In this document: piece after piece, positions 39,422-41,031 of the stretch
Layout of the letters: the number at the start of each line of letters is the position of its first letter
How positions within the stretch are numbered: position 1 is the first letter of the stretch
Assembly: GCF_030757795.1 (NCBI RefSeq)
Contig: NZ_JAUQWH010000076.1
Coordinates: 1 to 41,031 of the forward strand
Direction of reading: 5' to 3'
DNA length: 41,031 nt
Source of the DNA: Actinoplanes oryzae
GTDB lineage: Bacteria; Actinomycetota; Actinomycetes; Mycobacteriales; Micromonosporaceae
The notes under the pieces: generated by a model
Told to the model about the DNA's origin: nothing
What the model saw: the letters and a program-made list of their open reading frames with translations, nothing else
The model's database searches: none
Program-made: the position numbers and the translations under genes

Positions 39422-39960
39422 CCGAGCTGCGCCGCGAGCGGGTCGAGCGGCTCGACCGCCTGGACCAGCCCGTCGAGCCGGGCCGGGTCCGGCTGCCCCG
39501 GTTCGACCCGGAGGCCTTCGGGCAGTGGTCGGAGAACATCGCCCGCTACATGGGCACGGCCAAGTTCATCGTCTACATGACGATTGTCATCGGCGCCTGG
39601 TTCGCGTGGAACACGCTCGCGCCGGCGAACATGCGCTTCGACCCGTACACCTTCACGTTCCTGACCTTGATCCTGTCCCTGCAGGCGTCCTACGCGGCGC
39701 CGCTGATCCTGCTGGCGCAGAACAGGCAGACCGACCGGGACAGACTCGGCATGGAGGAGGACCGCCGGCGCGCCGCCATGCAGAAAGCCGACACGGAGTA
39801 CCTGACCCGGGAGATCGCCGCGCTGCGCATCGCGCTGGGCGAGGTCGCGACCCGTGACTTCATCCGCTCCGAGCTGGCCCGGGTGGCCGAGGAGCTGGAC
39901 GAGGCCGCCGGTCGCCGGCAGAAGCTGGAGCGCAAGGAGTGGGAGGAGGAGCACTCCTGA
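39418..39960 (+). CDS. DUF1003 membrane protein
   Basis: This 180-aa protein contains FGQWSENIARYMGTAKFIVY, then two membrane helices (about 48-66 and 79-100) including IGAWFAWNTLAPANMRFDPY and LQASYAAPLILLAQNRQTDR; these are the DUF1003 signatures. The cytosolic C-terminus is a charged coiled coil (EYLTREIAALRIALGEVATR onward). The function is unknown, though the gene is often beside MgtE-N/CBS genes. It is translationally coupled to the upstream gene by a 4-nt overlap. Confidence 0.92.
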   Translation: MTELRRERVERLDRLDQPVEPGRVRLPRFDPEAFGQWSENIARYMGTAKFIVYMTIVIGAWFAWNTLAPANMRFDPYTFTFLTLILSLQASYAAPLILLAQNRQTDRDRLGMEEDRRRAAMQKADTEYLTREIAALRIALGEVATRDFIRSELARVAEELDEAAGRRQKLERKEWEEEHS

Positions 39961-39981
39961 CTCCGGCGTAGGCTGGATCTC

Positions 39982-41031
39982 ATGTCCGCTCCTGCCCCCA
40001 CCGTTGAGGACGCGATCCAGGCCGCCCTCGCCACGGTCGACGATCCCGAGATCCGCCGGCCGATCACCGAGCTCGGCATGGTCAAGGGCTTCGCCGTCGC
40101 CGCCGGCAAGGTCAACGTCGAGCTGCTGCTCACCGTGGCCGGCTGTCCGCTGCGCGACAAGCTCACCACCGACATCACCGCCGCCCTCACCAAGATCCCG
40201 GGCATCGAGGCCGTGACCATCGACTTCGGCGTGATGACCGAGGAGCAGCGCAAGGCCCTGCAGGCGCAGCTGCGCGGCGGCGGCCAGAGCGCCGAGCCGG
40301 TCATCCCCTTCGCGCAGCCCGGCTCCAAGACCCGGGTCTACGCGGTGGCCAGCGGCAAGGGCGGCGTCGGCAAGTCCAGCGTCACGGTCAACCTGGCCGC
40401 AGCGCTCGCCAAGCGCGGCCTGAGCGTCGGCGTGATCGACGCCGACATCTACGGCCACTCGATCCCCCGCATGCTCGGCGTCGACGGCCGCCCCACCCGC
40501 GTCGAAGAAATGATCATGCCGCCGCAGTCGCACGGCGTGAAGGTCATCTCGATCGGCATGTTCACCGCGGGCAACGCCGCCGTCGTCTGGCGCGGCCCGA
40601 TGCTGCACCGGGCGCTCCAGCAGTTCCTCGCCGACGTCTTCTGGGGCGACCTCGACGTCCTGCTGCTCGACCTGCCCCCGGGCACGGGCGACGTGGCCAT
40701 CTCGCTGGCCCAGCTCCTGCCCAACGCCGAGATCCTCGTGGTCACCACCCCGCAGATGGCGGCCGCCGAGGTCGCCGAGCGGGCCGGCGCCATCGCCCTG
40801 CAGACCCACCAGCGCCTGGTCGGCGTCGTGGAGAACATGAGCTGGCTGGAGCTGCCCGACGGCACCCGCATGGAGGTCTTCGGCGCCGGCGGCGGCCAGA
40901 CCGTCGCCGACTCGCTGACCACCACGGTGGGCGCCTCGGTGCCGCTGCTCGGCCAGATCCCGCTGGACACCCGGGTCCGCGAGGCCGGCGACGCGGGCAC
41001 GCCGATCGTGCTGGCCGACCCGACCGCCCCG
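39982..41031 (+). CDS. Mrp/ApbC (NBP35-type) iron-sulfur carrier ATPase, C-terminus outside window
   Basis: 350 residues are visible. An N-terminal FSCA/DUF59 domain (about 1-90; VDDPEIRRPITELGMVKGF and AGCPLRDKLTTDI) precedes a P-loop ATPase with SGKGGVGKSSVTVNLA (deviant Walker A with the signature Lys), DADIYGHSIPRMLG and LLLDLPPGTGDVAISLAQL (Walker B). Mrp proteins carry or assemble [4Fe-4S] clusters for apo-targets. The CxxC cluster-binding motif would be near the missing region or absent; it is not visible. ATG at 39982 follows TAGGCT (39969-39974) by 7 nt. Family length is about 370-380 aa, so about 25-30 residues are missing. Confidence 0.93.
   Translation, partial: MSAPAPTVEDAIQAALATVDDPEIRRPITELGMVKGFAVAAGKVNVELLLTVAGCPLRDKLTTDITAALTKIPGIEAVTIDFGVMTEEQRKALQAQLRGGGQSAEPVIPFAQPGSKTRVYAVASGKGGVGKSSVTVNLAAALAKRGLSVGVIDADIYGHSIPRMLGVDGRPTRVEEMIMPPQSHGVKVISIGMFTAGNAAVVWRGPMLHRALQQFLADVFWGDLDVLLLDLPPGTGDVAISLAQLLPNAEILVVTTPQMAAAEVAERAGAIALQTHQRLVGVVENMSWLELPDGTRMEVFGAGGGQTVADSLTTTVGASVPLLGQIPLDTRVREAGDAGTPIVLADPTAP

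Overview
This window reads as chromosomal DNA from a high-GC actinobacterium, most likely Micromonosporaceae (Actinoplanes/Micromonospora-like). The evidence is the strongly G/C-biased third codon positions, many GTG starts, many starts that sit 6-8 nt after a TANNNT box (leaderless mRNA style), an actinobacterial LexA box, and gene neighbourhoods typical of actinomycetes (rsmI/pmt divergent; galU-glp-rimJ-glpR; MgtE-N/CBS - DUF1003 - Mrp). The genus is inference. No insertion sequence, phage, plasmid or CRISPR locus was seen.

Layout. 1-6.6 kb: rsmI (cut by the window edge) diverges from the protein O-mannosyltransferase pmt. An 800-bp spacer with a terminator and repeats follows, then a two-gene unit: a Gly/Ser-rich membrane protein translationally coupled to a fused polysaccharide deacetylase/family-2 glycosyltransferase. 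6.6-11.3 kb: a GAF protein with a decayed histidine-kinase core, two VOC proteins, a metallophosphoesterase, a stand-alone receiver, and a broken BRCT-like gene. 11.3-11.9 kb: a 40-bp tandem repeat array and tRNA-Ala(CGC). 11.9-18.0 kb (minus strand): a membrane diguanylate cyclase, then galU, glp (MoeA/gephyrin-like), rimJ-like and glpR/sepX, a cluster tied to division and envelope-precursor supply. 18-22.7 kb: folate cyclo-ligase, FmdB, two DnaA-box-like sites, small proteins, DUF2231, a Fur regulator and an MpaB-type oxygenase.

22.8-28.7 kb: RecB-like nuclease, MarC, PHP phosphoesterase, PH-domain membrane protein, a 52-aa membrane peptide, a zinc-ribbon protein, a SPOUT methyltransferase, thioredoxin. 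28.7-31.2 kb: an Rv2578c/SplB-like radical SAM protein with an intein placed exactly inside its iron-sulfur motif and a perfect LexA box just upstream, then a CoA-binding protein. 31.5-36.7 kb: two DUF4190 paralogues, repeat-rich spacer DNA, an SDR, a lipoprotein, an EamA exporter, a HAD phosphatase. 36.7-41.0 kb: a split-barrel-like protein, PhzF, a soluble MgtE-N/CBS protein, DUF1003 and the truncated Mrp ATPase.

The most noteworthy item is the SOS-box/intein/radical-SAM arrangement. Second tier: the division-linked glp-glpR operon next to a c-di-GMP synthase, the deacetylase-synthase fusion, the pseudo-kinase, and several intergenic tandem repeats with 20-, 30- and 40-bp periods.
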